A DNA stretch of 38,839 bases from a bacterium (GCA_027592325.1 JAQCKO010000011.1:1-38839), one strand, 5' to 3'; shown: positions 17,399 to 26,358, counted from the first letter of the stretch. Numbers and translations: made by a program. Notes: a model not told the origin generated them from the sequence alone.

Positions 17399-17421
17399 AA
17401 GTTTGTATACAAATTGTCCCC

Positions 17422-17428
17422 AAGGAGG
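17422..17428 (+). promoter_or_regulatory. Strong Shine-Dalgarno site that points to an upstream ORF, not ftsZ
   Basis: AAGGAGG is the best ribosome-binding site in the low-GC part of the window. It lies 7 nt before GTG 17436 but 32 nt before the ftsZ ATG, which has no Shine-Dalgarno of its own. It may load ribosomes for the upstream frame or act as a standby site. Confidence 0.6.
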
Positions 17429-17435
17429 TAACTAA

Positions 17436-17555
17436 GTGAACACAAACCGTATTCGACCCTATGGCACAGGTGAAACCCGATATCGAAACATTCGCAAAAA
17501 TCAAAGTTCTTGGTGTTGGCGGAGGTGGAGGATCGGCGCTAAATCGCATGATTAA
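17436..17555 (+). CDS. Possible 39-codon leader ORF overlapping ftsZ
   Basis: GTG 17436 is ideally spaced from AAGGAGG and opens a frame of 39 codons ending at TAA 17553-17555. It runs 95 nt into ftsZ in a different frame. The predicted peptide is rich in Arg and Trp near its end (CWRRWRIG), probably a by-product of the glycine-rich FtsZ loop. If translated, it would reduce or couple ftsZ translation. No coding conservation can be judged here. Confidence 0.3.
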   Translation: MNTNRIRPYGTGETRYRNIRKNQSSWCWRRWRIGAKSHD

Positions 17556-18723
17556 AGAGAAAGTTCGAGGGGTTGAATTTATCGCTGTGAACACTGATGT
17601 GCAGGCGCTTCATACGAATGAGGCAAAAGAAAAGGTCCCAATTGGAAAGACCGTCACACGCGGTCTTGGTGCGGGGATGAATCCAGACATAGGGAAGCGT
17701 GCAGCGGAAGAGAATGCGAATGAGGTTCGTAATGCTATCGCCGGTGCAGATATGGTGTTTTTAACGGGGGGACTAGGAGGGGGAACGGGAAGCGGAGCGC
17801 TGCCTGAAATCGCAAAAATTGCAAAAGAGTCAGGCTGTCTTACAGTTGCCGTCGTAACAAAACCATTTCTTTTTGAAGGAGCGCAGCGACGACGTATCGC
17901 AGATGATGCCCATTCTGAACTTGCGCAGCATGTCGATACCATCATTACTATCCCGAATGATCGGGTTCTTCAGATCATCGACAAAAAGACATCGCTTCTT
18001 GAAGCTTTTCAAATTGTGGACGATGTCCTTCGACAGGGAGTTCAAGGTATTTCAGAAATTATCACGCTTCCAGGACTCATCAACGTCGACTTTGCCGATG
18101 TCAAAGCCATTATGCAAAGTGCAGGATCGGCACTCATGGGTATAGGGACGGCGAGCGGAGAAAATCGTGCTGTAGAAGCGGCCAAATTGGCGATCGCAAG
18201 TCCTCTTCTTGAATTATCTATTGATGGAGCAAAGGGAATTCTCTTCACAGTGACAGGTGGTGCTGATCTTGCGATGTATGAGGTAGCAGAAGCGGCCAAG
18301 GTTATTACTGGGTCTGCAGACGATGACGCTCGTGTCATTTTTGGTGCGAACATTGACGATACACTGCAAGATGAAATTCGTATAACGGTTGTAGCTACCG
18401 GATTTGATGGTGTTCAAAAACGCTCCGCTCCAAGTCGAGCTGGTGATATTGATATTGCTCCACAAGCGAGCTGGTCTCCAAGCGCAAGGTTCGAATCAGC
18501 TCCTGCTCAGCAGGTACGAACACAAGTGCACGTTTCTGTGCCGGAGCCAGAGCCAGTCCAACGAACCACTTCTGTTTTTGAAACACGACATAGCGATGAC
18601 ATCCGTGAGCCAGCCTCTGATCCTGAGCCCGTGAGACCGTTCCCGCAAGCAGAGGAAACTGTGCAGAAGCAAGACGAAGACGATTTAGGCATCCCTGCCT
18701 TCATACGCCGCAAAATGATGTAA
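17461..18723 (+). CDS. ftsZ: Cell division protein FtsZ
   Basis: This 420-residue tubulin-like GTPase forms the division ring. The start [20 protein letters not shown] is typical of Patescibacteria FtsZ. GTP-binding motifs are [14 protein letters not shown] near residue 20 and the tubulin signature [11 protein letters not shown] near 103. A variable linker (about 318-405) rich in Pro, Glu and Ser leads to the conserved tail [13 protein letters not shown] that binds FtsA. No in-frame start exists upstream because TGA 17437-17439 blocks the frame. nrdR follows after 9 nt. Confidence 0.97.
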   Translation: MAQVKPDIETFAKIKVLGVGGGGGSALNRMIKEKVRGVEFIAVNTDVQALHTNEAKEKVPIGKTVTRGLGAGMNPDIGKRAAEENANEVRNAIAGADMVFLTGGLGGGTGSGALPEIAKIAKESGCLTVAVVTKPFLFEGAQRRRIADDAHSELAQHVDTIITIPNDRVLQIIDKKTSLLEAFQIVDDVLRQGVQGISEIITLPGLINVDFADVKAIMQSAGSALMGIGTASGENRAVEAAKLAIASPLLELSIDGAKGILFTVTGGADLAMYEVAEAAKVITGSADDDARVIFGANIDDTLQDEIRITVVATGFDGVQKRSAPSRAGDIDIAPQASWSPSARFESAPAQQVRTQVHVSVPEPEPVQRTTSVFETRHSDDIREPASDPEPVRPFPQAEETVQKQDEDDLGIPAFIRRKMM

Positions 18724-18732
18724 TATGAATCC

Positions 18733-19215
18733 ATGCATTGTCCGGTTTGTAATAACAAAAGTACTCGGGTTGTAGATTCGCGTGCGCTAGGCGAAGGCGA
18801 TGGCGTGAGAAGACGAAGAGAATGTGAGCGGGCCAGGTGTGGGTACCGTTTTTCTACGATCGAGGAGCCAGAAATGCTCGATGTCACTGTTGTGAAACGA
18901 GATGGGATGCCTCAAGCGTATTCTCGTGAAAAATTAATAGGAGGACTCAAACGCGCGCTTGAAAAACGGCCTCATACGGCAGATCAGATGAAAAAACTGG
19001 TTCAACGCATAGAACGTGATATCCGCAAGGTGCGAACAGGCGAGATTACAAGCGAAGATATTGGTGAGATTATCATGAAACAACTTAAGCGTATCGATAA
19101 AGTTGCATATTTTCGCTTTGCTTCGGTTTACTACTCATTTGAAGATTTGGAAACATTTGATCAAGAACTTCAAAAACTTGTTCGTAAACAAAAAGAGCGC
19201 AGCAAGAAAGGGTAG
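18733..19215 (+). CDS. nrdR: Transcriptional repressor NrdR
   Basis: The 160-residue protein matches NrdR, the ATP/dATP-sensing repressor of ribonucleotide reductase genes. The N-terminal zinc ribbon has CPVC and a second cysteine pair (CERARC), followed by an ATP-cone from about 49 to 139 (VVKRDGMPQAYSREKL). The typical C-terminal VAYFRFASVYYSFEDLETF is present. No ribonucleotide reductase gene lies in the window, so the target is elsewhere. It is probably co-transcribed with ftsZ. Confidence 0.95.
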   Translation: MHCPVCNNKSTRVVDSRALGEGDGVRRRRECERARCGYRFSTIEEPEMLDVTVVKRDGMPQAYSREKLIGGLKRALEKRPHTADQMKKLVQRIERDIRKVRTGEITSEDIGEIIMKQLKRIDKVAYFRFASVYYSFEDLETFDQELQKLVRKQKERSKKG

Positions 19216-19217
19216 TG

Positions 19218-19232
19218 TATAATTTGGAGGAA
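19218..19232 (+). promoter_or_regulatory. -10 box and Shine-Dalgarno of pyk
   Basis: TATAAT at 19218-19223, just after the nrdR stop, is followed by TGGAGGA and then the ATG at 19240. No good -35 is seen. If this -10 is used, transcription would begin near the ribosome site; otherwise the gene is read from ftsZ-nrdR. Confidence 0.45.
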
Positions 19233-19239
19233 CCTGCGC

Positions 19240-20634
19240 ATGAAAACACGAATTGTTGCAACTATCGGCCCTGCATCTGCCTCTATTTCTGAACTCATCA
19301 AAATGATCCGCGCCGGTATGCGTGTGGCGCGTCTTAATTTTTCGCATGGGACGCACGAAGAGCATGTTCGCCATATTTCCATGATACGGCGGGCTGAGAA
19401 GCGATCAAGAGAAGACGTCCTCATCATTCAGGATTTACAGGGTCCACGGGTACGACTCGGGATGCTTCCAGATGAAGGGATAGAAGTCTTTGAGAAAGAG
19501 CGTGTCACGTTTGCTTACGAGCATGCCCGCTCAACGTCAAAAGAAGCCATACCGGTGACGTATAAACGTATTGCTGATGATGTCAAAAAAGGGCACCGTA
19601 TTTTGATTGATGATGGGGAAATCGTCTGTGAGGTAACCAAGGTTTCTCGTGGTCTTGTGCATGCCAATGTCGTCACGGGCGGTATACTTTACGCCCATAA
19701 AGGTATTAATCTTCCAGATTCAACGTTGTCGGTAGCGAGTTGTACAAAAAAAGATGTAGAAGATTTGCGTATAGGGGTAAAAGCAGAGGTTGATTATATT
19801 GCTCTTTCATTTATCCGTGAGGTAGATACAATTCACAAGATTCGTGAGGAGATTATGCAACTGTCGAAGAAGTGCAAAACACGCCCTCCTCATATTATTG
19901 TAAAAATCGAAACACGTGAGGCCCTTGAACATCTTGAAGCTATCATTGAAGCTGCAGATGCCATCATGATTGCAAGAGGAGATCTTGGTCTTGAATTGCC
20001 GCCGGAAGAAGTTCCAATCATACAGAAAGATATCACAGAGTTTTGCCGAGCTATGGGCCGGCCGGTCATTGTAGCGACGCATATGCTGCATTCAATGACG
20101 CATCACCTTCGTGCGACTCGTGCTGAGACAAGTGACGTTGCAAATGCTGTATTTGATGGGGTAGATGCTGTTATGCTTTCGAACGAAACGGCGGTTGGGG
20201 ACCGTCCTGCGTTTGTCGTAGAAACGATGGCTAAAATCATTCAAGAAGCAGAACGTTCACATCTTCACAATCTGCACCCCCTCCGTCCGGCATCACATCC
20301 GCACGATACAACCGATGCATTTGCACAAAGTATTCACTTGCTCGCACAAACCGATGATATAGGTGCAATTGGACTTCTTCATGCAGATAACGGACTGCTC
20401 ATGCACCTTTGCATGTATCAACCAGATGTACCGGTTTATGTAGGTGTGCAAGCATCGCATTTAGAGCGAAAGATGATTTTGCATCGTGGACTTTCTGTTG
20501 TATCCATCCCAAACACCACAAAAGCAGGCCAATTTGCTCTTATCGGTGCAATAAAAAAGCATCTTCCACGTGGGAAGAAGCTTCTTTTGGCAGAAGTTGG
20601 ATCAAAACAGGAGTCAATCACGATTCTCAGCTGA
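19240..20634 (+). CDS. pyk: Pyruvate kinase
   Basis: The 464-residue enzyme converts phosphoenolpyruvate and ADP to pyruvate and ATP, the last step of glycolysis. Markers are TIGPAS and RLNFSHG at the N-terminus, the catalytic lysine in VKIETREALEH, the signature MIARGDLGLELPPEEV, and THMLHSMTHHLRATRAETSDVANAV in the barrel. The C-terminal domain is shorter than in typical enzymes. GGAGG precedes the ATG. Its 3' end overlaps the convergent gene by 21 nt. Confidence 0.95.
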   Translation: MKTRIVATIGPASASISELIKMIRAGMRVARLNFSHGTHEEHVRHISMIRRAEKRSREDVLIIQDLQGPRVRLGMLPDEGIEVFEKERVTFAYEHARSTSKEAIPVTYKRIADDVKKGHRILIDDGEIVCEVTKVSRGLVHANVVTGGILYAHKGINLPDSTLSVASCTKKDVEDLRIGVKAEVDYIALSFIREVDTIHKIREEIMQLSKKCKTRPPHIIVKIETREALEHLEAIIEAADAIMIARGDLGLELPPEEVPIIQKDITEFCRAMGRPVIVATHMLHSMTHHLRATRAETSDVANAVFDGVDAVMLSNETAVGDRPAFVVETMAKIIQEAERSHLHNLHPLRPASHPHDTTDAFAQSIHLLAQTDDIGAIGLLHADNGLLMHLCMYQPDVPVYVGVQASHLERKMILHRGLSVVSIPNTTKAGQFALIGAIKKHLPRGKKLLLAEVGSKQESITILS

Positions 20635-20910
20635 TTGTTCTTGAATAAGTTCAATGATCTGTGATTCAAATGCTTCTTTCACCACTTTTGACACGGCGCC
20701 AGAGGTAAGAATGCTCCGCATAATGACGATCACGATCGTAAGAACGACTGTACTTCCGAGAGCAAAGCCAAGTCCTCGTAATATTCCAACAAGAAAATGA
20801 TCGAAAAATTTTGCGAATCCTTTTTTCGGTTCAAGATTCTGGATACTGTCACGAATGTCGTAAAGCGCTTGTATGTGCGAGCGCGGTTTTTTTCCTCCTG
20901 TTTTCTTCAT
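20614..20910 (-). CDS. Small membrane protein, DUF5665-like
   Basis: The 98-residue protein has a basic N-terminus, an amphipathic stretch (HIQALYDIRDSIQNLEPKKG), one or two hydrophobic segments (FLVGILRGLGFALGSTVVLTIVIVIM in two parts) and a charged C-terminus. This layout matches small DUF5665-type proteins, whose role is unknown. ATG 20910 (MKKTGGKK) is preferred to the longer frame, which reads through the neighbouring gene's sequence. It converges on pyk with a 21-nt overlap, so transcripts of the two genes are complementary at their ends. Confidence 0.65.
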   Translation of the reverse strand: MKKTGGKKPRSHIQALYDIRDSIQNLEPKKGFAKFFDHFLVGILRGLGFALGSTVVLTIVIVIMRSILTSGAVSKVVKEAFESQIIELIQEQSAENRD

Positions 20911-20924
20911 AGTCACATAGTACG

Positions 20925-21371
20925 CTACACGGCGATTTGCAGCAAAAAAAGGATAAGTGATCCCCACCAACCAAGGAACGAGATAAAAAAACTGATTGTT
21001 GTTGCAACTTGTATCGAGCGTGGAAGTAGCATGGTACTTTTTCCAGCTTTCTCCTGTTTCAGTAAATACGGGCTGATGTAACACGAAAGAAATGAGCCAT
21101 TAATAACAAGAATAATGCCGACGATCAGGTGGATGTTGCGATAACCAGTCTCATCGAGATCTGTATAGAAGAGGATGCCGCCGAGGACGGCTAGAGTCAT
21201 TCCAAGCCATATGAGCGGTTTGGTCACTTTATGCGCCCTGGTAGTTGCTTCCGTCCAATAGCTAGAAGTTCTTCCTAAAAAACCAAGGCAATCAATGACA
21301 GTAAGGGCGCCAAGGCCAATGATGAAGCCGGCAAAAAGTACAAATAACGTCAGAAAGGACATGTCAGGCAT
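20925..21371 (-). CDS. Four-helix integral membrane protein of unknown function
   Basis: The 148-residue protein has four hydrophobic segments and few charged residues. The first carries FAGFIIGLGALTVIDCLGFLGR. No catalytic motif is recognised. The start overlaps the end of the TspO gene by 8 nt (or begins 1 nt after it if the second ATG at 21362 is used), so the two are translationally coupled. A link with the porphyrin- or lipid-handling role of TspO is possible but not shown. Confidence 0.75.
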   Translation of the reverse strand: MPDMSFLTLFVLFAGFIIGLGALTVIDCLGFLGRTSSYWTEATTRAHKVTKPLIWLGMTLAVLGGILFYTDLDETGYRNIHLIVGIILVINGSFLSCYISPYLLKQEKAGKSTMLLPRSIQVATTISFFISFLGWWGSLILFLLQIAV

Positions 21372-21837
21372 TTAGTAGCCAGATTCCGGCATTCAAATAG
21401 GTTGCAAATGAAACCCAGAGTAAATATGGCACAAGCAAATAGGCGGCTGATTTTGAAAGTGGGTAGAAGCTACGGATGAGAGCTATAATAAAGGCGGTAA
21501 GAGCCAAAATAATGAGAAGACTCAGCCAAAGTTCGTTTGTGCCAAAAAAAACAATCGACCAGACCGCATTTAAGACAAGATGCGCCGCAAAGAGTTGCAC
21601 GGCAGCTTTCCGGGCTTTTTTCTTCTTTTTGCCGGTATAAATCAGGTACACCGAAATACCCATGAGGGTGTAGAGGAGTATCCAAACGGGCCCAAAGAGC
21701 CAATTCGGTGGACGGAGTGGGGGGAATGTGAGGGTTTCGTACCAGGCGTCAATACTTGGACTAGTAAAAATCGATCCGACAATTCCGGCCATCTGACAAA
21801 TCAAAATGGCGGTAATAAGTTGAAGTGCTTTTTTCAT
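21364..21837 (-). CDS. tspO: TspO/MBR family tryptophan-rich sensory protein
   Basis: The 157-residue protein has five membrane helices and the family motifs PPNWLFGPVWILLYTLMG, LNAVWSIVFFG and LVPYLLWVSFATYLNAG. TspO proteins bind porphyrins and related ligands and are linked to stress and light or oxygen signalling; the ligand here is unknown. A leaderless-type promoter precedes it. The first gene of a two-gene unit with the membrane protein at 20925-21371. Confidence 0.92.
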   Translation of the reverse strand: MKKALQLITAILICQMAGIVGSIFTSPSIDAWYETLTFPPLRPPNWLFGPVWILLYTLMGISVYLIYTGKKKKKARKAAVQLFAAHLVLNAVWSIVFFGTNELWLSLLIILALTAFIIALIRSFYPLSKSAAYLLVPYLLWVSFATYLNAGIWLLNA

Positions 21838-21846
21838 ACTATGCTA

Positions 21847-21855
21847 AGTATAGCA
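21847..21855 (-). promoter_or_regulatory. Extended -10 promoter of tspO, leaderless type
   Basis: On the minus strand TG-C-TATACT ends 9 nt before the ATG at 21837. No Shine-Dalgarno sequence is present, so the mRNA probably starts near the initiation codon. Confidence 0.6.
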
Positions 21856-21874
21856 AAGCTCCCATGAGATTTAA

Positions 21875-22636
21875 CTAAGGCCTAAGTTTCCACCCAATAC
21901 GGAAGAGGTTGACAACGAGGATAAAAAGAATGAGAACCGATGCTCCAAGGAAAATCGTTCCGAACACCAAATTACTTTCAGAATATCCAATCATTGAATA
22001 GCGAAGTCCGTCTACCATATAAAAGAATGGATTGAGCTTCACCAGCCAGTGAATATTCTCTGGCAGCATGTCGATACTATTGAATACACCTCCAACGTAA
22101 ATGAGCGGCGTTATGATGAATGTCTGCAGCATATTGAGCTGCTCCATTTTTTCTGCCCAAAGCCCAACCAGCAATCCAATCAAGGCAAATAGCATGCTTA
22201 CCACCAGTACATAGAAGAAAAAGAGGGGCCAATGTGCAAGGGTTGCTTCAGTGAATAGAATCGCAATGACGTAAACACCCGCACCGACGGCAAGAGCGCG
22301 TGCAACAGCACCAAAAATGTATCCAAGAATAATCTCCGCATAAGAGAGCGGCGAAGCAAGCATTTCGGTAATTGTTTTTGTCCAGCGATGGAAAAAGAGG
22401 GAAAACGTACTTTGCCCATAGGCGCCGCCAATCAGTTGCATCATGAGGATACCGGGGAAAACAAAATCGATATAATCGATTTGTTCAAGAAAATCAATGC
22501 GGCTCCCAATAATGACCCCGAAGACAAGAATATAAAGCGTTGCAGAAATCCAGGGAGAAATGAGGGTTTGAACCGGAATGCGTAAGAAGCGTTGCACCTC
22601 ACGCGTTGTAACGGCTCGGAGTCGGACAAGAGTCAT
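21875..22636 (-). CDS. ABC-2 type transporter permease
   Basis: The 253-residue protein has six membrane helices and the ABC-2 layout of YadH/NodJ-type exporters: a short cytoplasmic N-terminus with an amphipathic helix (REVQRFLRIPVQTLISPW), and a conserved LNPFFYMVDGLRYSMIG segment near the C-terminus. It would form the membrane channel for the ATPase encoded 1 nt upstream. The exported substrate cannot be predicted; relatives export polysaccharides, lipids or drugs. Confidence 0.92.
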   Translation of the reverse strand: MTLVRLRAVTTREVQRFLRIPVQTLISPWISATLYILVFGVIIGSRIDFLEQIDYIDFVFPGILMMQLIGGAYGQSTFSLFFHRWTKTITEMLASPLSYAEIILGYIFGAVARALAVGAGVYVIAILFTEATLAHWPLFFFYVLVVSMLFALIGLLVGLWAEKMEQLNMLQTFIITPLIYVGGVFNSIDMLPENIHWLVKLNPFFYMVDGLRYSMIGYSESNLVFGTIFLGASVLILFILVVNLFRIGWKLRP

Positions 22637-22637
22637 A

Positions 22638-23357
22638 CTAGAGGGCTTTTGTAAGATTTAGGTAGGTCTCTTCAAGGTTCTTCCCATGTTTTGTAAATGC
22701 ATTTTTTGTGAGTTCAGTAAGAATTTCACCGTTCTGCATGATTGCTACTCGAGAACACAATTGTTCTACCTCTTCTAAATAGTGGGATGTAAGAATAATT
22801 GTTTTTCCATTTTTATGCAGTTCTTGCAGATACTTCCACAGCGCTTGGCGTTGTTCGACGTCAATTCCCGCCGTCGGTTCATCGAGAATCAGCACATCAG
22901 GGTTATGCATGAGGGCTCGAGCGAGGACGTACCGGCGCTTGTATCCACCTGAAAGCTCACCGAAAGATTTTCCACGGAATTGTTCAAGATCAAGGAGTGA
23001 AAACAGTTCATCAATTTTTGTCTTGCGCACTGGGGCAGGAATGCCGAAATAGCCTCCAACATAATCGAGGCTTTTTTCGATTTTTGCGAAAATATCAACA
23101 TTAAATTCTTGCGGTGATAGTCCGATCGCATCACGCGCTTGTTGATAATCCTTAATGACATCGTGGCCCATGACGGTAATTGATCCTTCCGTGTACTTCG
23201 CAATCCCTGTGATACAGTTAATGGTTGTCGATTTTCCTGCACCATTATTTCCAAGTAGACCAAAAAACTCACCTTTGTCGACACTCAGACTCAGATTATT
23301 TACAGCAAGTTTGTTTTTGTATCGTTTTGTGAGGTTCTTAATCTTCAGCGCTTTCAT
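22638..23357 (-). CDS. ABC transporter ATP-binding protein
   Basis: The 239-residue ATPase has Walker A GNNGAGKST, the Q-loop in SPQEFNVD, signature LSGGYKRR, Walker B VLILDEPTAG and the H-loop TSHYLEEVE. It resembles YadG-type ATPases that pair with ABC-2 permeases. The permease gene follows after 1 nt. An extended -10 promoter lies directly upstream in the gap to the EEP-family gene. Confidence 0.95.
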   Translation of the reverse strand: MKALKIKNLTKRYKNKLAVNNLSLSVDKGEFFGLLGNNGAGKSTTINCITGIAKYTEGSITVMGHDVIKDYQQARDAIGLSPQEFNVDIFAKIEKSLDYVGGYFGIPAPVRKTKIDELFSLLDLEQFRGKSFGELSGGYKRRYVLARALMHNPDVLILDEPTAGIDVEQRQALWKYLQELHKNGKTIILTSHYLEEVEQLCSRVAIMQNGEILTELTKNAFTKHGKNLEETYLNLTKAL

Positions 23358-23366
23358 AGTGTGCGC

Positions 23367-23375
23367 AGCATAACA
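23367..23375 (-). promoter_or_regulatory. Extended -10 promoter of the ABC transporter, leaderless type
   Basis: On the minus strand TG-T-TATGCT ends 9 nt before the ATG at 23357, with no Shine-Dalgarno sequence. It lies within the 21-nt gap to the upstream gene. Confidence 0.55.
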
Positions 23376-23378
23376 GCA

Positions 23379-24191
23379 TTAGTGTATTTCGAGAAGCATC
23401 GGAAGGTGATCGGAAAGGGGGAGGTCAGGGACAGAAAATGCGGTGACGTTTGCGTCCGCACCCACAAAGGTGTAGTCCGCGAATTCTTGGAACCCATAGT
23501 CACCCGACTCAAACTCTGGATGGAGTGTTCGATTCATGGTTCCCCGGGTTGTGGTGATTTGGAATTCTGTAATGAGATTACGGTATCCATTGTCAGAAAA
23601 TAGTTGAACACTTTTTGTGTCTGGGTAGAGATTGAAATCCCCTGTAATGATATGAAGCCCTGTTCTGCCCTTCATTTTTGAGAGGATTTTCTTACTTTGA
23701 AGCAAACGTTCATTTGTATCGCGTTTATGCGCAGGAAAGGCCGTTCCATGAGTATTACAAATGGCAAATCGTCCTGTTGTTGTTTCGATTTCAGTAATAA
23801 AGGCATTGGTGCCAAGTGTATTATTACTCTTTCCATCGTAAGATTCGCTATCGCGAAACACATGAAATTCTTCCTTTGTATGCAATTTGTGTTCAGACTT
23901 CCAAAACGTTGCAACACCTTCTGAGAATCCAAACAGTTCCTTGCCTGAAATGGGATCAAAGCGATTTGTTGATTCGGCAAAATGGCTGTCGAATTGTGGG
24001 AGGGCATTTTTGAGGTTGTCGTAGAATCGTCGATCGATACCGCGTTCAGAAATCACCGGAAGATTCGGATCATTCAACTGTGTGACTTCTTGTAAGCAAA
24101 AGACGTCGGTAGAATCTGCCTGTTCGCGAAGAAATGCGTTGATGGCAGGCCAGAGAAAACCTCCGTAGGCATTGAGAGAGATGAGTTTCAT
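23379..24191 (-). CDS. Endonuclease/exonuclease/phosphatase (EEP) family protein
   Basis: The 270-residue protein carries the EEP fold markers: SLNAYGG at the N-terminus (the position of the metal-binding Asn), CLQEVT with the catalytic Glu, CNTHGTAFPAH, GDFNLYPDT with Asp and Asn, and the terminal LSDHLPMLLEI with the catalytic Asp-His. Members cleave phosphodiester bonds in nucleic acids, inositol lipids or sphingomyelin. No signal peptide is seen, so it is likely cytoplasmic, but the substrate is unknown. Confidence 0.88.
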   Translation of the reverse strand: MKLISLNAYGGFLWPAINAFLREQADSTDVFCLQEVTQLNDPNLPVISERGIDRRFYDNLKNALPQFDSHFAESTNRFDPISGKELFGFSEGVATFWKSEHKLHTKEEFHVFRDSESYDGKSNNTLGTNAFITEIETTTGRFAICNTHGTAFPAHKRDTNERLLQSKKILSKMKGRTGLHIITGDFNLYPDTKSVQLFSDNGYRNLITEFQITTTRGTMNRTLHPEFESGDYGFQEFADYTFVGADANVTAFSVPDLPLSDHLPMLLEIH

Positions 24192-24240
24192 GATGCGTCA
24201 TTAGTTATGTAGGATCGTATCATATGGATACACGATAAAA

Positions 24241-24249
24241 TGGTATACT
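24241..24249 (+). promoter_or_regulatory. Extended -10 promoter of the exported repeat protein
   Basis: TG-G-TATACT ends 15 nt before the ATG at 24265. It lies in the 73-nt gap between divergent genes. No Shine-Dalgarno sequence is seen. Confidence 0.55.
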
Positions 24250-24264
24250 CCCTTCAACAGATTT

Positions 24265-26337
24265 ATGGTAACCATTCAGCGTAAAAGTAAGCTCTTTCGC
24301 GTATTCACTCTCGTTTGCTGTTCGCTCATTCTAGCAACACCTGTTTTCGCAGCCGTCGATATTGAAACGCTCTCATATGATTCTGTTTTTTTTGATGTAG
24401 GTTCTCAAGATGGAACTCCGTTTGAAGTACAATTTAACGATGATGGAACAAAAATGTATGTTCTTGGATACGATAACGATATCGTGTATCAGTACACGCT
24501 TTCTTCTGCCTGGAATCCATCCTCTGCGAGCTATGATAGTGTCAGTTTCTCTGTAGCAACACAAGAATCTGTTCCAGAAGGAATGGTGTTCAAACCAGAT
24601 GGGTCAGAAATGTACATCGTGGGTATTGTCGGCGACGATGTCAACCAATACACACTTTCTACCCCTTGGGATCTATCTTCCGCGTCCTATACAGGAGTTT
24701 CAATTTCGAACAGCAGTCGTGATGCGACGACAGTGAAGGTACAGTTTAATGATGATGGATCAAAAATGTTCATGCTCGGATTTATTACCGGTGATATTTT
24801 TCAGCACACACTTTCTACCCCTTGGGATGTGACATCAGCGACATATGATAGCGTGAGTTTTTCTACGTCTGAACAAACGTCAAATCCTTATGCAATGGCG
24901 TTTAGTCCAAATGGGGATAGAATTTTAGCTGTGGGAGGGTCAGATATTGGATATCAATATAATCTTACGACGCCATGGGATATAACGACGGCGTCATATG
25001 CAAGTAAGTTCTACGATTTTACGGAAGATACAAACGTTTATGGTTTGACGTTTAAACCTGATGAAACAAAGCTTTTTATGGCGGGTGCATCTGGTAACGA
25101 TATTTTCCGTTATAGTTTTGCTGACGAGGTAAATCCAACTCTATCAAGCTCGAGTCCTGCAGATGATGAAATCGGGGTTGCGATTGATGCAAATATTGTC
25201 CTCACATTCAGTGAAGAAGTGAATGTAGAAAGCGGAAATGTCACCATTAAACGTGCTTCAGATGATGGAACATTTGAGCAAATCGATATTACAAGCGAAC
25301 AAGTCACAGGGGACGGGACAACGCAGATAACAATCAACCCATCTTCAAGCTTTGTGTCGGCAACAGGTTACTATATTGAAATTGATGCGACAGCGATTGA
25401 TGATACCTCAAGTAATAGCTATGCCGGAATTAGCGACAGCACGGTGTTGAATTTCACAACGGTCGCAAGTCAGGGGAGCAACTATCAATATGTCCAGAAG
25501 CCACAAGCTGTTCCGGTGATTGAAGAGCGGTTTACCTGCGAAGCGCCAAATCGTATTCAGCTTTCATTCTCAAATGTCATAAATGCGGATTATTACCGGT
25601 ACACAACGGTAAATGATGCGGCAACGTATGGGGACTGGCGAGCATTTACGGAAGAGGGGATACATGTCGATATGCCGGGACAAGCTGGAGATTCGGTTAC
25701 ATTCTATTTTCAACTGAAGGGAAGTATCGGGCCTATTACGAGTGCACAACCTATTTCCATCGTGATTCCAGAACTCTCCTGTGACACATCGGAAGTCGAA
25801 GCAGATGGAGACGAATTCATTGATGACATTGGCGGGGAAGAGATCCGCACGGGTCTGTCTCCATATACCGGTGAGATAGAGGTTATTGATGACGTAGAGC
25901 CAGGAATGCTGATCCGCGGGGCTTCCTATAGCGCAGTCTATCTTATCACAGATCAAATGGAACGTCGGCCATTTACCCGTCATACAATCTTTTTCACCTA
26001 TTTTGATGATTTTGATGACGTTGTGGTGGTGACCGATGCAACGCTTCCGACGCTTCATTTAGGTTTGGCTATGCTACCAAATCCTGGCAGGGTACTTGTT
26101 AAAACACAGTTCAATGATGAAGCATATGAAATTTCCGATGATTATTCGCTGCGCCGGCTTGCTTCTGAAGAAGACGCACAGGAACGATACGGAGATGACT
26201 GGGCAGATTACGTGATTGACATGAATGAGGTACTGTTGCTTCGTATGATGCAAAATGGCCTCGATTCTGCAAGTGGAAACTGGCATAGCGACATGCGGAC
26301 ACGATTAGATATCGAGCGGTTAGCGGCAGAGATGTAA
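24265..26337 (+). CDS. Exported beta-propeller-like and Ig-domain surface protein
   Basis: The 690-residue protein has a signal peptide (cleavage near VFA-AV, residue 30). Five repeats of about 50 residues follow (about 35-285), each with FNDDGTKMYVLG or FKPDGSEMYIVG and a YTLSTPWD end; this pattern suits a beta-propeller. An SbsA Ig-like domain (about 290-400) opens with NPTLSSSSPADDEIGVAID. A second all-beta domain (about 410-505) and an acidic C-terminal region complete it. The C-terminal part resembles domains seen in other Patescibacteria exported proteins, but no function is assigned. It is probably released or surface-bound; no anchor is seen. A strong terminator follows, so it is a single-gene unit. 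Confidence 0.82.
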   Translation: MVTIQRKSKLFRVFTLVCCSLILATPVFAAVDIETLSYDSVFFDVGSQDGTPFEVQFNDDGTKMYVLGYDNDIVYQYTLSSAWNPSSASYDSVSFSVATQESVPEGMVFKPDGSEMYIVGIVGDDVNQYTLSTPWDLSSASYTGVSISNSSRDATTVKVQFNDDGSKMFMLGFITGDIFQHTLSTPWDVTSATYDSVSFSTSEQTSNPYAMAFSPNGDRILAVGGSDIGYQYNLTTPWDITTASYASKFYDFTEDTNVYGLTFKPDETKLFMAGASGNDIFRYSFADEVNPTLSSSSPADDEIGVAIDANIVLTFSEEVNVESGNVTIKRASDDGTFEQIDITSEQVTGDGTTQITINPSSSFVSATGYYIEIDATAIDDTSSNSYAGISDSTVLNFTTVASQGSNYQYVQKPQAVPVIEERFTCEAPNRIQLSFSNVINADYYRYTTVNDAATYGDWRAFTEEGIHVDMPGQAGDSVTFYFQLKGSIGPITSAQPISIVIPELSCDTSEVEADGDEFIDDIGGEEIRTGLSPYTGEIEVIDDVEPGMLIRGASYSAVYLITDQMERRPFTRHTIFFTYFDDFDDVVVVTDATLPTLHLGLAMLPNPGRVLVKTQFNDEAYEISDDYSLRRLASEEDAQERYGDDWADYVIDMNEVLLLRMMQNGLDSASGNWHSDMRTRLDIERLAAEM

Positions 26338-26358
26338 ATGCGATCTGCAAGAGACAGT

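Noticed and set aside
17436-17460. GTG 17436 as the true ftsZ start
   Set aside because: It is out of frame with ftsZ, and the 17461 start already gives the usual FtsZ N-terminus.
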